Below, piece after piece: positions 44,421 to 54,339 of a DNA stretch of 56,948 nucleotides. The notes below the pieces were generated by a model. The model worked only from the letters and a program-made list of their open reading frames with translations. It searched no databases and was not told where the DNA came from. Every line of letters starts with the position of its first letter. The first letter of the stretch is position 1. The position numbers and the translations under genes were made by a program. Source of the stretch: an uncultured Burkholderiales bacterium (GTDB lineage Bacteria > Pseudomonadota > Gammaproteobacteria > Burkholderiales > Burkholderiaceae_C); NCBI GenBank assembly GCA_903916355.1, contig CAIWWN010000081.1, positions 1-56,948 on the forward strand, in the 5' to 3' direction.

Positions 44421-45323
44421 ATGTCGTCCCCCAACCTTCACCCCATGCTCAATGTGGCTGTCAAAGCCGCACGCGCCGCAGGCGCCATCATCAACCGCGC
44501 CGCTTTGGACGTGGAGGCTGTTCGGATCTCGCAAAAGCAAGTCAATGACTTCGTCACCGAAGTCGACCTGGCCAGCGAAGCCATCATTCTGGAAACCCTG
44601 CTCACCGCCTTTCCGCACCACGGCATCTTGGCCGAAGAGTCGGGCAGCACGCACGGCGACCCACACGCAGACCACATCTGGATCATCGACCCGCTGGACG
44701 GCACCACCAACTTCATTCACGGCTTGCCGGTTTACTGCGTCAGCATCGCCTTGTCGGTGCGCGGCAAGATCGAGCAAGCGGTGATTTACGACCCCTCACG
44801 CAACGACCTGTTCACCGCCACCAAAGGCCGTGGCGCGTTCATGAACGAGCGCCGCATCCGCGTGAGCAAGCGCACCAACTTGAGCGAATGCCTGATCTCC
44901 ACTGGCTTTCCGTTTCGCAAGGGCGACAACTTCAACCAGTACCTGCGCATGATGGGCGATGTGATGCAACGCACCGCCGGCCTGCGCCGCCCAGGCGCTG
45001 CCACGCTCGACCTGGCCTATGTGGCCGCAGGCTTTACCGACGGCTTTTTTGAAACCGGCCTCTCGCCTTGGGACGTGGCTGCCGGATCGCTGTTGGTCAC
45101 CGAGGCCGGTGGCCTGGTGGGCAACCTGACGGGCGAAGCTGACTTTTTGGAACAGAAAGAATGCCTGGCCGGATCACCCCGCATTTACGGCCAGTTGGTG
45201 AACATTCTGGGCAAGTACAGCAAGTTTGCCAGCGCCGGAGAAAAGGCCGCCGCGAATGAGGCTGTGGCCAAGTTGGGCGCAGAACTCCATCCAGCCTCAC
45301 CGGCTGAAGACGCACCCTTTTGA
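44421..45323 (+). CDS. suhB: Inositol monophosphatase family protein
   Basis: 300 residues of the Mg-dependent phosphatase family. Metal motifs: EESG (about 75-78), [14 protein letters not shown] (about 93-106) and [15 protein letters not shown]. SuhB hydrolyses inositol-1-phosphate in vitro and in E. coli also joins the NusA/NusB rRNA antitermination complex. Divergent from trmJ, the usual suhB-trmJ arrangement. The C-terminal tail after residue 275 is longer than in E. coli. Confidence 0.94.
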   Translation: MSSPNLHPMLNVAVKAARAAGAIINRAALDVEAVRISQKQVNDFVTEVDLASEAIILETLLTAFPHHGILAEESGSTHGDPHADHIWIIDPLDGTTNFIHGLPVYCVSIALSVRGKIEQAVIYDPSRNDLFTATKGRGAFMNERRIRVSKRTNLSECLISTGFPFRKGDNFNQYLRMMGDVMQRTAGLRRPGAATLDLAYVAAGFTDGFFETGLSPWDVAAGSLLVTEAGGLVGNLTGEADFLEQKECLAGSPRIYGQLVNILGKYSKFASAGEKAAANEAVAKLGAELHPASPAEDAPF

Positions 45324-45368
45324 ACTGCTCAGCAGCGCCAACACTGAACTGATAACAGCCCCCTCAGG

Positions 45369-45950
45369 TCAGTCGGCAGACGCGCTGCTTTGCCCTCTCC
45401 TGCGGCGCATGTCACGCGACATCGCCAAAAGTTTTTCACCAGAGAGCGCCTGCTCAGCAGCAGGATAGATGTGGCTTTCTTCGTCGGTGATGTGGTCTTG
45501 GTACACCGCTAAAAATAAATCAACGCCCGCATGGTCCGCTGGGGTCCAAGGGGTCCAGCTCTTGGCCTCGCCATGGACCACAAGTTCAAGGGTCTGGCGA
45601 ACTCCCGCCCACAGTTTTTCCATTTCCAAGTGCTCTTGCTTGAGCCGGTCAATCAACCGGTCCATGCGTCCCTGGTGCAAAGCCAAAACCGCAGGAAAGA
45701 CATGCATCTCCTCGTCCAAATGGTGTTGCGGTGCCGCCCGATCAAAGTAACCCAACACATCCGTCGCTGCTGAGGCGGCCGACGCGTCCCATCCCTGCGT
45801 TGCCAAATGGGCCCTGAGCCGAGTGAGCAAGGCCAGCATGCGCTCCACGCGCTCATGGCAAGCGGTGAGCATTTCAAAAGGCGACTCAAAACCAGCACGG
45901 GGTGCACGGTGCCCAGGAAAGTCAACCGCCACAGGCCGCGAAGCACTCAT
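45369..45950 (-). CDS. Hemerythrin HHE-domain protein
   Basis: About 193 residues. The ATG at 45950 overlaps the nitroreductase stop (ATGA). A four-helix hemerythrin bundle with the di-iron ligands visible: MLTACHERVERML, HHLDEEMHVFPAVLALH, LKQEHLEMEKLW and VYQDHITDEESHIYPAAEQAL. Such proteins bind oxygen or NO, or repair iron-sulfur clusters. As the last gene of the nar operon it may protect the iron-sulfur proteins from NO made during nitrate respiration; that is inference. Confidence 0.88.
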   Translation of the reverse strand: MSASRPVAVDFPGHRAPRAGFESPFEMLTACHERVERMLALLTRLRAHLATQGWDASAASAATDVLGYFDRAAPQHHLDEEMHVFPAVLALHQGRMDRLIDRLKQEHLEMEKLWAGVRQTLELVVHGEAKSWTPWTPADHAGVDLFLAVYQDHITDEESHIYPAAEQALSGEKLLAMSRDMRRRRGQSSASAD

Positions 45951-46552
45951 GCGTCTTCTCCCCACACTTGCACGAACTGATTCCAGACGGGTCGCGGCTT
46001 AAAGGGTTTGCGCGAACTCACCGTGCCCACACTCAAGAAACAAATAGCATGCTCACCCGCATGCAGCCCCAAGCCCTGGCGGAACGATTCAGCCTTGAGT
46101 GCTTTGCCGCTGGTCAAACCCGTTCCATAACCCATGGTGTGAGCCAACAGCAAGATGTTTTGCACCGCACAACCGGCACTCAAAACGCGTTCATTCAAAT
46201 CAATTTGCGGGTCACCCTTGGTGTCATCCACCACCAAGAGCATCAACAAAGGCGCACGCATGGCTTTGTCGCGGGCCTGCTCCAGTTGCTCCGTGGCAGC
46301 GCTGGGGTCCCGCTCGATGAGCGCGCAGGCAAACAACTCACCCAAGTCGGCTCTGCGGTGCGCAGGCATCACCAAGAAACGCCAAGGATTGATCAGGTCA
46401 TGGTCTGGCGCAGAAGCTGCGGCCGTAAACAACTGTTCAAGCTCTTGCGCATCAGGCCCTGGCGCCACCAACCGTTTGGGCAAAATGGTTTGTCGCGTGG
46501 CGATCAGCCGGCTCAGGAACAGCGGCGTAGTTTCGTCTTCTTGTTCTGTCAT
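45947..46552 (-). CDS. Nitroreductase-family FMN oxidoreductase
   Basis: 201 residues: LIATRQTILPKRLVAPGPDAQELEQLFTAAASAPDHDLINPWRFLVM is the nitroreductase N-terminus with the flavin phosphate-binding basic residues, and VLSAGCAVQNILLLAHTMGYGTGLTSG the central segment. It most resembles the YdjA-type small nitroreductases. It overlaps the upstream PPIase gene and the downstream hemerythrin gene by ATGA on each side, so three post-nar genes form one translational unit. Substrate unknown. Confidence 0.88.
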   Translation of the reverse strand: MTEQEDETTPLFLSRLIATRQTILPKRLVAPGPDAQELEQLFTAAASAPDHDLINPWRFLVMPAHRRADLGELFACALIERDPSAATEQLEQARDKAMRAPLLMLLVVDDTKGDPQIDLNERVLSAGCAVQNILLLAHTMGYGTGLTSGKALKAESFRQGLGLHAGEHAICFLSVGTVSSRKPFKPRPVWNQFVQVWGEDA

Positions 46553-47490
46553 TGCACCAAGGGCGAAGCATCCCCGTCGAGTTCAATGCCTTGAACGTTC
46601 GCCAAGCCCACCAGGCGGCGCATGTATTGCCCCAAAGCCGTGGCGCGCGACTGCCATTGCAGACGCGAAGCGATCTGGGCTGTCAACTGCGCAAAGGCTG
46701 GCAAATGCCCAGGATGGATCTCCAGCACATCGACGATGTGAAAACCAAAACGGGTGTGCACCAAGCGGGGACGCAAGCCCTTGCTTTGGCTGGACTCTTG
46801 CATGTAGAAAAGCTCTTTGGCGAACTCGGGCGCACAGTCCTCAGGCTTGAGCCAACCCAAATCGCCTCCTTGCGCACCCGATGGACAGTTGGACAACTCG
46901 CCAGCCAACTGTGCAAAGCGCTCAGGCAATGCCTCGGGGTTTGTCAACTCCAACAAAGCCTTCTCGGCGCGCTGCGCCAAGGCTGGCACATTCACCCCGG
47001 GGGTGACAGCGAACAAGATGTGGCGCACCCTTCGGGCTTGCCCCACCGTGAATTGCGCTTGGTGCGCGTCGTAGTAACGCTGTGATTCCTCGGGGGTGGG
47101 CTGGGGGCAGGTGACCTCATTTTCCAGCATACGGTCGATCACCTCTTGCGCCTGGGCTTGCAGCACCGGAGCCATCAAGTCGCCTTGCCCGAGCGATGGA
47201 GCGGACAGCAGGCCGAGCCTGACCGCTTCTTGGCGCAGCAGTTCGGCATAAGCACGTTCACGCAAGTTCTGGGTATCGATTTGTTCATCGGGCGCAACCA
47301 AGGCGATGCCGTTGATGGCGGGTGTTGCGGTGGCAACCAAGTCTTCCCGTGTTTCGGATTTCTGTACCGGCATGGCAGCGACCGTGCGCTCGTAAGCCGA
47401 AGGGGCTGCCGCGCTGGCGCAACCACAAGCACCGCTGCCGCAATCACCGGAGGTGACGGGAGGGAGTTCAGTCAAAGTTTCGAATGTCAT
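46549..47490 (-). CDS. Parvulin-type peptidyl-prolyl isomerase of the nar operon
   Basis: 313 residues. The middle (RRVRHILFAVTPGVNVPALAQRAEKAL, then NCPSGAQGGDLGWLKPEDCAPEFAKELF and TRFGFHIVDVLEI) is a PpiC rotamase domain. The N-terminus has no signal peptide but a small cysteine cluster (SGDCGSGACGCASAA, about 14-27). NifM/PpiC-like proteins accompany nar operons in several betaproteobacteria and are thought to help fold NarG/NarH. It lies 42 bases after narI and overlaps the nitroreductase gene. Confidence 0.9.
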   Translation of the reverse strand: MTFETLTELPPVTSGDCGSGACGCASAAAPSAYERTVAAMPVQKSETREDLVATATPAINGIALVAPDEQIDTQNLRERAYAELLRQEAVRLGLLSAPSLGQGDLMAPVLQAQAQEVIDRMLENEVTCPQPTPEESQRYYDAHQAQFTVGQARRVRHILFAVTPGVNVPALAQRAEKALLELTNPEALPERFAQLAGELSNCPSGAQGGDLGWLKPEDCAPEFAKELFYMQESSQSKGLRPRLVHTRFGFHIVDVLEIHPGHLPAFAQLTAQIASRLQWQSRATALGQYMRRLVGLANVQGIELDGDASPLVQ

Positions 47491-47532
47491 TTGTAGCCTT
47501 TGTGGGGTGTGACGTCAAAATGGGGTGATGTA

Positions 47533-48252
47533 TCAGCCGCGGCCAAAGGGTGCGCGTGGCGTCATGCCCACACGGCGGCTGCGCACGACCTGGTAAGGAC
47601 GCACCACATAGGCCAATGTGCCAAAGCCACTCCACACATGCACCAGTCGGGTGAAGGGGAAGATGAAGAAAATACTCATGCCCAGAAACATATGGGTCTT
47701 GAAGATCCAGCTGGCTTCACTCAACAGCTCCACCGCCCCACCACGGAAGGTGACGATGCGTTGTGCCCACTCTGCCAGCTTGAGCATCATGCCTCCGTCC
47801 AAATGCTGGGCCGACAAGGGAATGGTCGCCAGCCCCAGCGCAAACTGCGCCCACAACAAGACCAGTAAAACAATGTCACTGGTTTTGCTGTTCACACGGA
47901 TGCGCACGTCAAACAAGCGGCGATGCAACAGCAGCGTCACGCCGATGAAACCCAGCACCCCAAAAATTCCACCCGAGATCATGGCCAGCAACTGTTTGTC
48001 GCCGGCACTGATGAAGTGCTCGTACATGAAGTGCGGCGTGAGCATCCCCACGCTGTGGCCGCCAAACAAAAAGAGCACGCCCACATGGAACAAGTTACTG
48101 CCCCAACGCAGCTGACCACCGCGCAGCAACTGTGAAGAATCGCTCTTCCAGGTGTACTGGTCACGGTCAAAACGGATCAGGCTGCCGAGCAGAAAAACGC
48201 TCAGCGCAATGTAGGGATAAATCCCAAAAATGAAATGATCAAAGTAATTCAT
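47533..48252 (-). CDS. narI: Respiratory nitrate reductase gamma subunit (cytochrome b)
   Basis: 239 residues, five membrane helices, beginning FDHFIFGIYPYIALSVFLLGSLIRFDRDQYTWKSDSSQLL. It takes electrons from quinol through two hemes b and passes them to NarH. Histidines that could bind heme are in FHVGVLFLFGGHSVGMLTPHF and in THMFLGMSIFFIFPFTRLVHVWS. The start overlaps the narJ stop by ATGA. The 42-base gap to the PPIase gene shows no terminator. Confidence 0.96.
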   Translation of the reverse strand: MNYFDHFIFGIYPYIALSVFLLGSLIRFDRDQYTWKSDSSQLLRGGQLRWGSNLFHVGVLFLFGGHSVGMLTPHFMYEHFISAGDKQLLAMISGGIFGVLGFIGVTLLLHRRLFDVRIRVNSKTSDIVLLVLLWAQFALGLATIPLSAQHLDGGMMLKLAEWAQRIVTFRGGAVELLSEASWIFKTHMFLGMSIFFIFPFTRLVHVWSGFGTLAYVVRPYQVVRSRRVGMTPRAPFGRG

Positions 48253-48929
48253 GCTGTGACTCCACTCGACGAGGTTGAAGTTTTTCTGACAAAGTGCATC
48301 GGCTGCGCTTCACCCGGGCGAGCCTGGCCCCGTGTACTGCAACCGTCGAAGGCCTCAGGTTCGCTCCAGCTCTCGTCCAGCGACTCTTCCACCACGATCG
48401 CAACCGACTGGGCCCTGTGGCCAGCGAGCTCCAAAACCGCTGCCAACACAACGGCATAAGGGCTTTCGCGTTTGAGCAGCGCGCTGAAAATGGCATTCAG
48501 AATATGGGCCATTTCGCCCAAAAAAGCCTTGGCCACTTCAGGCGTTTGCGTGGAGGCGAACTCCAACACCACACACAAATGGTCAGGCAACTCTTCGGGC
48601 GCAAGAAACAAGCCCGATTGCGCATAGGTCTTGGTCAAATCAATCATGGCAGGACCTCGGTCCCGCGAGTCCCCGTGCACATGCTCAAACAAATGCAGGC
48701 AGGTTGCACGGCCCCGGTCAAAGGTTTCAACATAACGCGACTCGGCATCCATCGGATTCAGATGCTGCAGATGCGCCACCAAGGCTTGGAGTTCAGTGCG
48801 ACGCGCTGAACTGAGTACGCCTTCTTCGTCCAGCACGGTCATGAGCTGGGGCCATTGCTGACGCATCGCAGCGTCCGGGTAGGACAGCAATTGAGACAAC
48901 ACGCGCAGGGAGTAACGGATGGGCTTCAT
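48249..48929 (-). CDS. narJ: Nitrate reductase assembly chaperone
   Basis: 226 residues, TorD/NarJ family: IRYSLRVLSQLLSYPDAAMRQQW, then RYVETFDRGRATCLHLFEHVHGDSRDRGPAMIDL, the diagnostic NarJ motif. NarJ holds NarG until the molybdenum cofactor and the first iron-sulfur cluster are in place. It starts 12 bases after narH and overlaps narI by 4 bases. The C-terminal part after residue 190 is divergent. Confidence 0.96.
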   Translation of the reverse strand: MKPIRYSLRVLSQLLSYPDAAMRQQWPQLMTVLDEEGVLSSARRTELQALVAHLQHLNPMDAESRYVETFDRGRATCLHLFEHVHGDSRDRGPAMIDLTKTYAQSGLFLAPEELPDHLCVVLEFASTQTPEVAKAFLGEMAHILNAIFSALLKRESPYAVVLAAVLELAGHRAQSVAIVVEESLDESWSEPEAFDGCSTRGQARPGEAQPMHFVRKTSTSSSGVTA

Positions 48930-48941
48930 GGGAACCTCGCT

Positions 48942-50474
48942 TTAAACGACAGGTTGAATGGGAATCGTGCGGCGTTTGTCGCCACCAAACAGGCTGGGCT
49001 CTGACTGCCCGTCCGAGCAGCCACTGCCAAACGAGAAGCCGCAGCCGCCGCGCATGTCAAAGGTGTTCTCGGCATACTCACGGTGCGAGCTGGGAATCAC
49101 GAAGCGGTCTTCGTAATTGGCAATCGCCATGATGTGGTACATCTCTTCCACTTGCGCCACGGTCAAACCGGTTTGCTCGAGCACCGCATGGTTTTCAATA
49201 CCGTCCACATGCTTGCCGCGCTGGTAAGCCCGCATGGCCAGCATGCGTTCCAAGGCAAGTGTCACGGGGGCAACGTCCCCGGCAGTCAGCAAGTTGGCCA
49301 GGTACTGCACCGGGATGCGCATTTGCGACACATCAGGCAACTCGCCATTCATGCCGACATGGCCTGCATTGGCCGCGGCCGTGATGGGCGACAGCGGCGG
49401 CACGTACCACACCATAGGCAAGGTACGGTACTCAGGGTGCAAGGGCAAGGCAACTTTCCAGTCGATGGCCATTTTGTAGACCGGGCTGTTGCGCGCGCCT
49501 TCCAGCCAAGACTCCGGAATACCGTCTTTGCGGGCCTGCTCAATCACCTTCGGGTCATGCGGATTGAGGAAGATGTCCAACTGGGCCTGGTACAGATCTT
49601 TCTCGTTTTCGGTGCTGGCCGCTTCGGCAATCCGGTCGGCGTCGTACAGCACCACGCCCAGGTAGCGGATGCGACCGACGCAGGTTTCGGAGCACACCGT
49701 GGGCTGCCCGGCTTCAATGCGGGGATAACAAAAGATGCACTTCTCGGCTTTGCCGCTTTGCCAGTTGTAGTAAATTTTCTTGTACGGGCAACCACTCACG
49801 CACATGCGCCAACCCCGGCATTTGTCTTGGTCGATCAACACAATGCCGTCGTCCTCGCGCTTGTAAATCGAACCCGAGGGGCACGAGGCGACGCAGGTGG
49901 GGTTCAGGCAGTGTTCGCACAGGCGTGGCAAATACATCATGAAGGTGTTTTCAAACTGCCCGACCATGTCTTTTTGCACCTGGTCGAAATTCGCCAAATT
50001 GGCGTCTTTGCTGCGTTTGCTGAACTCACCGCCCAGAATTTCTTCCCAGTTCGGACCCCATTCGATTTTTTGCATGCGTTGACCGGTGATCAAGCTGCGG
50101 GGGCGCGCCGTCGGTGTGGCCCTGGATTCTGGCGCCCCTTGCAGGTGCTCATAGTCGTAGGTGAACGGCTCGTAGTAATCGTCGATCTGCGGCATGTTGG
50201 GATTGGCAAAAATCCGCATCAGCAGCTTCCACTTACCCCCCTGTTTGGGTTCGATCGAACCGTCGGCCTTGCGGGTCCAACCGCCATTCCATTTGTCTTG
50301 GTTTTCCCATTCTTTGGGGTAGCCAATGCCGGGCTTGGTTTCCACGTTGTTGAACCAAGCGTATTCCACACCCGGGCGACTGGTCCAGACGTTTTTACAG
50401 GTGACAGAGCAGGTGTGACAGCCGATGCATTTGTCCAAATTCAGGACCATGGCGATTTGTGCGCGAATTTTCAT
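48942..50474 (-). CDS. narH: Respiratory nitrate reductase beta subunit
   Basis: 510 residues; ATG 50474 with an AAGGAG site. Four cysteine clusters are visible: CIGCHTCSVTC (C16, C19, C22, C26), CEHCLNPTCVASCPSG, CRGWRMCVSGCPY where Trp replaces one Cys as expected for the [3Fe-4S] centre, and CIFCYPRIEAGQPTVCSETC. It relays electrons from NarI hemes to NarG. The C-terminal GGCGFSFGSGCSD segment is cysteine- and glycine-rich. It lies 11 bases after narG. Confidence 0.97.
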   Translation of the reverse strand: MKIRAQIAMVLNLDKCIGCHTCSVTCKNVWTSRPGVEYAWFNNVETKPGIGYPKEWENQDKWNGGWTRKADGSIEPKQGGKWKLLMRIFANPNMPQIDDYYEPFTYDYEHLQGAPESRATPTARPRSLITGQRMQKIEWGPNWEEILGGEFSKRSKDANLANFDQVQKDMVGQFENTFMMYLPRLCEHCLNPTCVASCPSGSIYKREDDGIVLIDQDKCRGWRMCVSGCPYKKIYYNWQSGKAEKCIFCYPRIEAGQPTVCSETCVGRIRYLGVVLYDADRIAEAASTENEKDLYQAQLDIFLNPHDPKVIEQARKDGIPESWLEGARNSPVYKMAIDWKVALPLHPEYRTLPMVWYVPPLSPITAAANAGHVGMNGELPDVSQMRIPVQYLANLLTAGDVAPVTLALERMLAMRAYQRGKHVDGIENHAVLEQTGLTVAQVEEMYHIMAIANYEDRFVIPSSHREYAENTFDMRGGCGFSFGSGCSDGQSEPSLFGGDKRRTIPIQPVV

Positions 50475-50485
50475 AATGTTCTCCT

Positions 50486-53400
50486 TCAAGCCTGAACCGT
50501 GACTGGGGCTTCGTCATCGAGCCAATCGACTTTGTGCATCTTGCGCACCACCACAAATTCGTCGCGGTTGGTGCCGATGGTCCCGTAGTAGTTGAAGCCG
50601 TAACTGAACTGGGCGTAGCCGCCAATCATGTGGGTGGGCTTGGTCACAATGCGCGTGACCGAGTTGTGAATCCCGCCGCGAATGCCCGTGATCTCAGAGC
50701 CCGGGGTGTTGATGGTTTTTTCTTGCGCGTGGTACATCATCACCATGCCTTGGTTGACCCGCTGACTGACCACGGCACGGGCCGCAATCGCACCATTGCT
50801 GTTGAACAATTCGACCCAGTCGTTGTCGACAATGCCGGCACTGCGCGCATCGACTTCACTCAACCAAATCACCGGTCCACCGCGGTTCAGCGTCAACATG
50901 TGCAAGTTGTCGCTGTAGGTGCTGTGAATGCCCCACTTTTGGTGCGGCGTGATGAAATTGAGAGAAATTTCCTTGTTGCCGTTAGGACGGCGATTGAGCA
51001 TCTCGTCCACCGTCTTCAAGTCCACCGGTGGGCGGTAGGTCGTCATGCCTTCGCCAAAGGCCTGCATCCAGGGATGGTCCAGATAGAACTGTTGACGTCC
51101 CGTCAGCGTGCGCCACGGAATGTACTCGTGCACGTTGGTGTAACCCGCGTTGTACGACACTTTTTCGCTCTCCAGACCCGACCAGGTGGGCGAGCTGATG
51201 ATCTTGCGCGGCTGCGCCTGAATATCGCGGAAACGAATCTTTTCATCTTCGCGGTGCAAAGCCAGATGCGTGTGATCACGCCCGGTGATCTTGCCCAGAG
51301 CCTCCCAAGCCTTCACGGCCACATGGCCATTGGTCTCTGGGGCCAGTTGCAGCACCACCTCGCAGGCATCAATGTCGGTTTCGATTTTCGGCATGCCTTG
51401 TGTCACACCTGCGGCATGGACTTTGCCATTGAGTTCAGCCAACTGACGCACTTCATCCACGGTGTTCCAGCCAATGCCCTTGCCGCCGTTGCCCATTTTT
51501 TCCAACAACGGTCCCAGTGCCGTAAAGCGCTTGTAGGTATTGGGGTAATCGCGTTCGATCACAGCAATTTGCGGCGCGGTCACGCCCGGAATCAATTCGC
51601 ACTCACCCTTGCGCCACTCTTTCACGTCCAGGGCTTGCGCCAATTCAGCGGGCGTGTCGTGCATCAAGGGTGTCAGCATCAACTCTTTTTCAACGCCCAA
51701 ATGGCCTACGCAGACTTCACTGAAGGCTTTGGCAAATCCCTTGTAAATTTCCCAATCGCTCTTGCTCTGCCAAGCCGGGTCTACCGCAGTCGACAAAGGG
51801 TGAATGAAGGGATGCATGTCACTGGTGTTGAGATCGTTCTTTTCATACCAAGTGGCCGTGGGCAACACAATGTCCGAGTACAGACAGGTGGTGCTCATGC
51901 GAAAGTCCAGCGTCACCAACAAGTCGAGCTTGCCTTCAGGCGCTTGGTCATGCCATTGCACTTCTTTGGGTTTGGCCTCTTGGGCGCCCAGGTCTTTGCC
52001 CTGCACGCCGTGCGAGGTGCCCAACAAATGCTTGAGAAAATACTCGTGACCTTTGCCCGATGAACCCAGAATGTTGGAGCGCCACACAAACATGTTGCGC
52101 GGCCAGTTCAGCGGATGGTCGGGGTCTTCGCAGCTCATCTTCAGACTGCCGTCCTTCAAGGACTGGACCGCGTAGACTTTCGGGTCCATGCCTTGGGCCT
52201 GTGCATCTTTCACCACCTGCATCGGGTTGGTTTGCAGCTGCGGCGCACTGGGCAACCAGCCCATGCGCTCGGCGCGCACGTTGTAGTCGATCATGCTGCC
52301 GCCAAACTTGGTTTTATCCGCCAAGGGGGACAAAATTTCTTCCACGCCGAGTCGCTCATAACGCCACTGATCGGTGTGCGCATAAAAGAAGCTGGTGCTG
52401 TTCATCTGGCGTGGTGGGCGCACCCAATCGAGTGCAAAGGCCAGTGCCGTCCAACCGGTTTGTGGACGCAGTTTTTCCTGACCCACATAGTGCGCCCAGC
52501 CGCCGCCGCTTTGACCAATGCAACCGCACATCATCAGCATGTTGATGATGCCGCGGTAGTTCATGTCGCTGTGGTACCAATGGTTCATGGCGGCGCCAAT
52601 GATGATCATGGATTTGCCGCGTGTTTTGTCGGCGTTATCGGCAAATTGACGCGCCACGGCAATCACCTGATCGCGTTTCACGCCCGTGATTTTTTCTTGC
52701 CATGCGGGGGTGTAAGGGGCGTCATCGTCGTAACTGGTGGCCGCCTCTTCACCAGCCAGGCCTCGTGCCACACCGTAATTGGCCGCGGTCAGGTCAAACA
52801 CGGTGGCGACCAGCGCATAGCGCTCTTCACCGGCCTTGCCCAGCTTGATGCGCCGCACCGGCACCTTGCGCACCAGCACGTCGTCCACGGCGCTGGCTTG
52901 CTTGTTGGCACTGAAGTTCGGCGTATCGATCCCGCCAAAATACGGGAAAGCCACCTCACCGACTTCGTACTCGCTGCCCTCACCCTCCATCAAACTCAAC
53001 TTGAGCTTGACCTCGTTGTCTCCTCGCGCCTCTTTGTTTTCTAAATTCCATTTGCCAGCATCGCTGCGCCCTTCTGCACCCCAACGAAAGCCGATCGAAC
53101 CATTGGGCAACACCACGCGGTCCGTCTGGTCGAGCGCCACGGTTTTCCACTCGGGGTTGTTGTCTTGTCCCAATTTGCCGTTGAAGTCACTGGCGCGCAA
53201 ATAGCGCCCTGGCACATGGACCTTGCGGCCATCGGCCAGCGTGCGCTCTTCGAGCTGTACCAAATTAGGCATGTCCGTATAGCGGCGCACATAGTCGTCA
53301 AAGTAAGCGCTGCGCTTGTCAAAGTAAAACTCTTTGAGGATCACATGGCCCATGGCCATGGCAATGGCGGCATCGGTGCCCTGCTTGGGATGCATCCACA

Positions 53401-54280
53401 AATCGGCCAGTTTGCTGATCTCGGCATAGTCGGGCGTGATGGCCACAGTCTTGGCGCCTTTGTAACGCACCTCGGTGAAGAAGTGGGCATCGGGCGTGCG
53501 CGTTTGCGGCACGTTGGAGCCCCAAGCAATGATGTAAGTGGAGTTGTACCAATCGGCCGATTCGGGCACATCGGTCTGCTCACCCCAGACCTGCGGGCTG
53601 GCAGGCGGTAAATCGCAATACCAGTCGTAAAAGCTCATGCTGACGCCACCAATCAATGACAAGTACCGGCTACCGGCCGCGTAACTGATCATGGACATGG
53701 CCGGGATCGGCGAAAAACCAATGATGCGGTCAGCGCCGTATTTCTTCACGGTGTAGACGTTGGCACTGGCAATGATCTGGTTGACCTCCTCCCAAGTGCT
53801 GCGCACAAAGCCACCCAAGCCGCGCTGCTTTTGCCATTCGAGTCGGGCATCGGCGTTCTCGACCATGCTGGACCAGGCATCGACCGGGCTCTTGGCCACC
53901 GCCAATGCGGCACGCCAATGCTTGAGCAAGCGCGCACGGATCATGGGGTACTTGACCCGATTCGCGCTGTAGAGGTACCAAGAGTAGGAGGCTCCCCGTG
54001 CACAACCGCGCGGTTCGTGGTTGGGTAAATCTGGGCGAGTGCGCGGGTAATCGGTTTGCTGGGTTTCCCAAGTGACGATGCCGCCCTTGACATAGATCTT
54101 CCACGAACACGAGCCAGTGCAATTGACGCCGTGGGTGCTGCGCACAATTTTGTCGTGCGCCCAGCGGTCGCGGTAAGCATCTTCCCAGGTGCGGTCCTCG
54201 CCGGTGGTCACGCCATGACCACCCGAAAAAGTCTCTTTGGGGTTAGAAAAATAATTCAATCGATCCAGAAAATGGCTCAT
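50486..54280 (-). CDS. narG: Respiratory nitrate reductase alpha subunit
   Basis: 1264 residues; ATG 54280 after a GGAGA site gives MSHFLDRLNYFSNPKETFSG, the usual NarG start. The FS0 cluster ligands H50, C54, C58 (THGVNCTGSCSW) and C93 (EPRGCARGASYSW) match E. coli numbering. bis-MGD regions include GFSPIPAMSMISYAAGSRYL and MGHVILKEFYFDKR. It reduces nitrate to nitrite on the cytoplasmic side and has no signal peptide apart from the NarG-type N-tail. It lies 59 bases after narK2. Confidence 0.98.
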   Translation of the reverse strand: MSHFLDRLNYFSNPKETFSGGHGVTTGEDRTWEDAYRDRWAHDKIVRSTHGVNCTGSCSWKIYVKGGIVTWETQQTDYPRTRPDLPNHEPRGCARGASYSWYLYSANRVKYPMIRARLLKHWRAALAVAKSPVDAWSSMVENADARLEWQKQRGLGGFVRSTWEEVNQIIASANVYTVKKYGADRIIGFSPIPAMSMISYAAGSRYLSLIGGVSMSFYDWYCDLPPASPQVWGEQTDVPESADWYNSTYIIAWGSNVPQTRTPDAHFFTEVRYKGAKTVAITPDYAEISKLADLWMHPKQGTDAAIAMAMGHVILKEFYFDKRSAYFDDYVRRYTDMPNLVQLEERTLADGRKVHVPGRYLRASDFNGKLGQDNNPEWKTVALDQTDRVVLPNGSIGFRWGAEGRSDAGKWNLENKEARGDNEVKLKLSLMEGEGSEYEVGEVAFPYFGGIDTPNFSANKQASAVDDVLVRKVPVRRIKLGKAGEERYALVATVFDLTAANYGVARGLAGEEAATSYDDDAPYTPAWQEKITGVKRDQVIAVARQFADNADKTRGKSMIIIGAAMNHWYHSDMNYRGIINMLMMCGCIGQSGGGWAHYVGQEKLRPQTGWTALAFALDWVRPPRQMNSTSFFYAHTDQWRYERLGVEEILSPLADKTKFGGSMIDYNVRAERMGWLPSAPQLQTNPMQVVKDAQAQGMDPKVYAVQSLKDGSLKMSCEDPDHPLNWPRNMFVWRSNILGSSGKGHEYFLKHLLGTSHGVQGKDLGAQEAKPKEVQWHDQAPEGKLDLLVTLDFRMSTTCLYSDIVLPTATWYEKNDLNTSDMHPFIHPLSTAVDPAWQSKSDWEIYKGFAKAFSEVCVGHLGVEKELMLTPLMHDTPAELAQALDVKEWRKGECELIPGVTAPQIAVIERDYPNTYKRFTALGPLLEKMGNGGKGIGWNTVDEVRQLAELNGKVHAAGVTQGMPKIETDIDACEVVLQLAPETNGHVAVKAWEALGKITGRDHTHLALHREDEKIRFRDIQAQPRKIISSPTWSGLESEKVSYNAGYTNVHEYIPWRTLTGRQQFYLDHPWMQAFGEGMTTYRPPVDLKTVDEMLNRRPNGNKEISLNFITPHQKWGIHSTYSDNLHMLTLNRGGPVIWLSEVDARSAGIVDNDWVELFNSNGAIAARAVVSQRVNQGMVMMYHAQEKTINTPGSEITGIRGGIHNSVTRIVTKPTHMIGGYAQFSYGFNYYGTIGTNRDEFVVVRKMHKVDWLDDEAPVTVQA

Positions 54281-54339
54281 TTTTTTCTCCAATTCAGCGG
54301 GGCCATTCAGACCCCTTTGCAAACAGTTATCAAGCAGCT

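Noticed and set aside
49083-52063. Long plus-strand frames across narH and narG
   Set aside because: Antisense shadows; the minus-strand frames contain all NarG/NarH cofactor motifs.
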